DNA of 64,000 nucleotides from Virgibacillus_P tibetensis (GTDB taxonomy: Bacteria > Bacillota > Bacilli > Bacillales > Amphibacillaceae): contig NZ_JARZFX010000002.1 in the NCBI RefSeq assembly GCF_036026595.1, positions 186,001 to 250,000 on the forward strand, read 5' to 3'. Below are positions 62,434 through 64,000 of the stretch, in pieces. The notes below the pieces were generated by a model. It did not search any database. It worked only from the letters and a program-made list of their open reading frames with translations, and had not been told where the DNA came from. The position numbers were made by a program, and so were the translations under genes. Each line of letters begins with the position of its first letter. The first letter of the stretch is position 1.

Positions 62434-63327
62434 TTATTTGATATCTCCGCTGCAGATTTTCTCAGTAGTAATGTCATCTGAAACGCTGTTCGTTTCGCCA
62501 TTAAATCCATTTGCATCCAATAGTTCAGCTACCTTGCCACTAGCTTTTAACTCTGCAAGTTTTTCATTATACGCTTGCAGTAAATCTTCATTGTCCTTAT
62601 GAAATGCAGCTGCACCATAGCTTGGTACTCCGTCAATATCCGGTTGTTCAAAATTGTCTACAAACTCTAAACTCTCTGTACCAGCAGACTCCAATGCCAT
62701 TTTAATTGTCATCTCTGTACCTGTTGTAGCATCGGCCCGCCCAGACTCCACGGCTGAGAATGTTGCAGGAATATCTGGTGCACTTTGAATTTGTCCCGGA
62801 TCTACACCTTCAGATTTTAAAAACTCATTTTCAGTAGCTCCTGCCATTACAGAAACCGTTGCATCAGGATTGTCAGCAATGTCCTTATAACTCATTAGAC
62901 CTAAAGGATTTCCTTTTTGTACAATAAGGCCCTCCCCATACTGCATTTCCGGTTCACCGAAGGCTGCATTCTCACAACGATCAGGATTAATTGCCATACC
63001 AGCAGTTATGACATCAAATTGTCCTGCACCTAGACCAGGTATTAACTGACCAAACTCTGCCAGTTGAGAATCCATTTCCTCAATGCCCAGCTCTTTGAAG
63101 ACAGCTGCTGCAATATCAACTGCTGCTCCTTTTAATTCCCCATCTTCTTCATAGGCGTATGGCTTTTCATTGGCAAAGCCAATTGTCACCTTACCTGCTT
63201 CCTGTAACTCTGCTAATTTACCACTCTCACCATTTCCACCGTCACCACTTGCTTCTTCATCAGAGCCACATGCTGCCAGGAAAATTAACATCAGGATTAA
63301 TGTGGTTGTAAGTAATACTTTTTTCAT
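62434..63327 (-). CDS. ehuB: Ectoine/hydroxyectoine-binding lipoprotein EhuB
   Basis: A 297-residue family 3 solute-binding protein. The signal peptide ends in lipobox IFLAAC, followed by an acidic Ser/Gly linker. The binding domain shows IGFANEKPYAYEEDGELKGA, then FDVITAGMAINPDRCENAAF, and GVPSYGAAAFHKDN near the end, which match EhuB proteins. The ATG at 63327 follows GAGGAGG by 10 bases; the ORF extends 16 codons further. High-affinity capture of ectoines from the medium is its expected job. Confidence 0.93.
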   Translation of the reverse strand: MKKVLLTTTLILMLIFLAACGSDEEASGDGGNGESGKLAELQEAGKVTIGFANEKPYAYEEDGELKGAAVDIAAAVFKELGIEEMDSQLAEFGQLIPGLGAGQFDVITAGMAINPDRCENAAFGEPEMQYGEGLIVQKGNPLGLMSYKDIADNPDATVSVMAGATENEFLKSEGVDPGQIQSAPDIPATFSAVESGRADATTGTEMTIKMALESAGTESLEFVDNFEQPDIDGVPSYGAAAFHKDNEDLLQAYNEKLAELKASGKVAELLDANGFNGETNSVSDDITTEKICSGDIK

Positions 63328-63464
63328 CTCTAAATGACCTCCTCTTATATTGAAAAAATGTAACCATTTGTTCATATCTTGGATGTCTTTCTAACTGTGA
63401 CTTTTCTAAACTAGGATATTATGTAAGGAGAACAGGGCACCCCCATATCTCCTTCGTGCTTGCA

Positions 63465-64000
63465 TTATGCTAACCGGATATTTGGTTTGACGAACAGCTC
63501 CCGGGGAAAGTCGGCAAGCACTTCACAGCCCGTTTCTGTTACCCGAAACGATTCACTTATTTCCATCCCCACATGGCCAAGGTCAATCGTTGGAATCATA
63601 TGAAATACCATATTAGGCTGTAATACGGTACGGTCACCCGGTCTTAAACTAGCAGTATGCTCTCCCCAGTCAGGCGGGTAATTCAACCCTGTCGAGTAAC
63701 CTATCCGGGACTCCTTCTTAATTCCATTCTTTTCAATGGAATTTCTCCACGCCAATTCAACTTCTTCGCAGGTGATTCCAGGCTTCACAATATCAAGTGC
63801 ACTGTTCATCCCTTCAATGACAACCTCGCTCAATCGCTGTATTTCTTCATTTGGCATACCAACTACAACTGTTCTTGCCAGGGGGGAATGGTACCGTTTA
63901 TGGCATCCGGCTAACTCAATAATTACAGGATTACCATCTACGAAAGGCTCATCTGTCCATGTCAAATGACAGGCAGAAGTTTTTTCACCTGTAGGCAATA
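63465..64000 (-). CDS. doeA: Ectoine hydrolase DoeA (partial, 5' end outside the window)
   Basis: About 178 C-terminal residues of a creatinase-like M24 (pita-bread) enzyme are visible. IELAGCHKRYHSPLARTVVV, the block GLNYPPDWGEHTASLRPGDR, and PNMVFHMIPTIDLGHVGMEI with ISESFRVTETGCEVL match ectoine hydrolases (EutD/DoeA), which open the ectoine ring to N-acetyl-2,4-diaminobutyrate. It ends in FPRELFVKPNIRLA. The gene runs beyond position 64000. It precedes ehuB in the same orientation by 137 bases, so import and ring opening are probably expressed together. Confidence 0.9.
   Translation of the reverse strand, partial: LPTGEKTSACHLTWTDEPFVDGNPVIIELAGCHKRYHSPLARTVVVGMPNEEIQRLSEVVIEGMNSALDIVKPGITCEEVELAWRNSIEKNGIKKESRIGYSTGLNYPPDWGEHTASLRPGDRTVLQPNMVFHMIPTIDLGHVGMEISESFRVTETGCEVLADFPRELFVKPNIRLA

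Overview
This is a low-GC Gram-positive window, most likely from a moderately halophilic or alkaliphilic member of the Bacillaceae (Oceanobacillus/Virgibacillus type). The evidence is AT-rich DNA with strong AGGAGG-type ribosome binding sites, frequent GTG/TTG starts, and B. subtilis-like gene neighbourhoods (ywrABCD, glpP-glpF-glpK). Regulation also looks Firmicute (preQ1-I riboswitch, GlpP leader hairpin, cre and CodY-like sites), there are acidic extracellular linkers and two NhaC antiporters, and the right end is an ectoine uptake and breakdown locus. No rRNA, tRNA, CRISPR array, phage or transposase gene was seen.

Layout. 0-7 kb: tail of a dicarboxylate/amino acid symporter, YwbE, a membrane-anchored phospholipase D-like protein, an M3 oligopeptidase, an NhaC antiporter and a HAD phosphatase, then a composite dispersed repeat. 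7.6-11.1 kb: the ywrA/ywrB chromate-transporter pair, a gamma-glutamyltransferase (ywrD) and a divergent Lrp-type regulator (ywrC). 11.2-17.6 kb: a zinc-ribbon HtrA-like protease with an extraordinary Tyr/Asp/Glu/Trp tail, a YitT-type membrane protein, a threonine dehydratase, queF and a queuosine-precursor transporter under a preQ1 riboswitch, and an SLC13-type permease. 17.7-24.8 kb: a STAND-LuxR regulator with an altered Walker A motif, then the glycerol regulon (glpK, glpF with a GlpP-type leader hairpin, an amber-interrupted zinc alcohol/formaldehyde dehydrogenase, glpP). 24.9-32.3 kb: YciI, asparagine synthetase, a glycerate operon (GntP permease, glycerate kinase, CdaR regulator) with a perfect cre site, and an alpha/beta hydrolase. 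32.5-38.3 kb: an oppDFBCA oligopeptide ABC operon preceded by a CodY-like box.

38.9-46.7 kb: a decayed membrane-protein gene, then a tight operon that looks like a complete route to a dTDP-Fuc4NAc-modified surface polymer: rmlA, rmlB, a polyprenyl-phosphate glycosyltransferase, a WecD-like N-acetyltransferase, a small EamA/SMR flippase-like protein, a WecE aminotransferase and a large polytopic GT-C/DUF6044-like protein. A small coiled-coil protein follows.

46.8-64 kb: the ectoine/hydroxyectoine locus. DoeA (ectoine hydrolase, partial at the window edge) and the EhuBCDA importer form one unit. A GntR regulator, GabT- and GabD-like enzymes, RidA, an M20 deacetylase, EutB, a D-amino-acid transaminase and an alanine racemase form the other; a D-2-hydroxyacid dehydrogenase stands alone on the + strand. 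An NhaC antiporter and a tartrate/malate-type dehydrogenase follow. The usual DoeB (M14-type deacetylase), EutC and EutA are absent from the visible part, and enzymes of other families occupy their places. This suggests a rewired route in which hydroxyectoine could enter central metabolism through 3-hydroxyaspartate and oxaloacetate. That route is inference; the importer, DoeA and EutB assignments are the solid part. A family of inverted-repeat elements (four copies) is dispersed over the window, two of them inside this locus.
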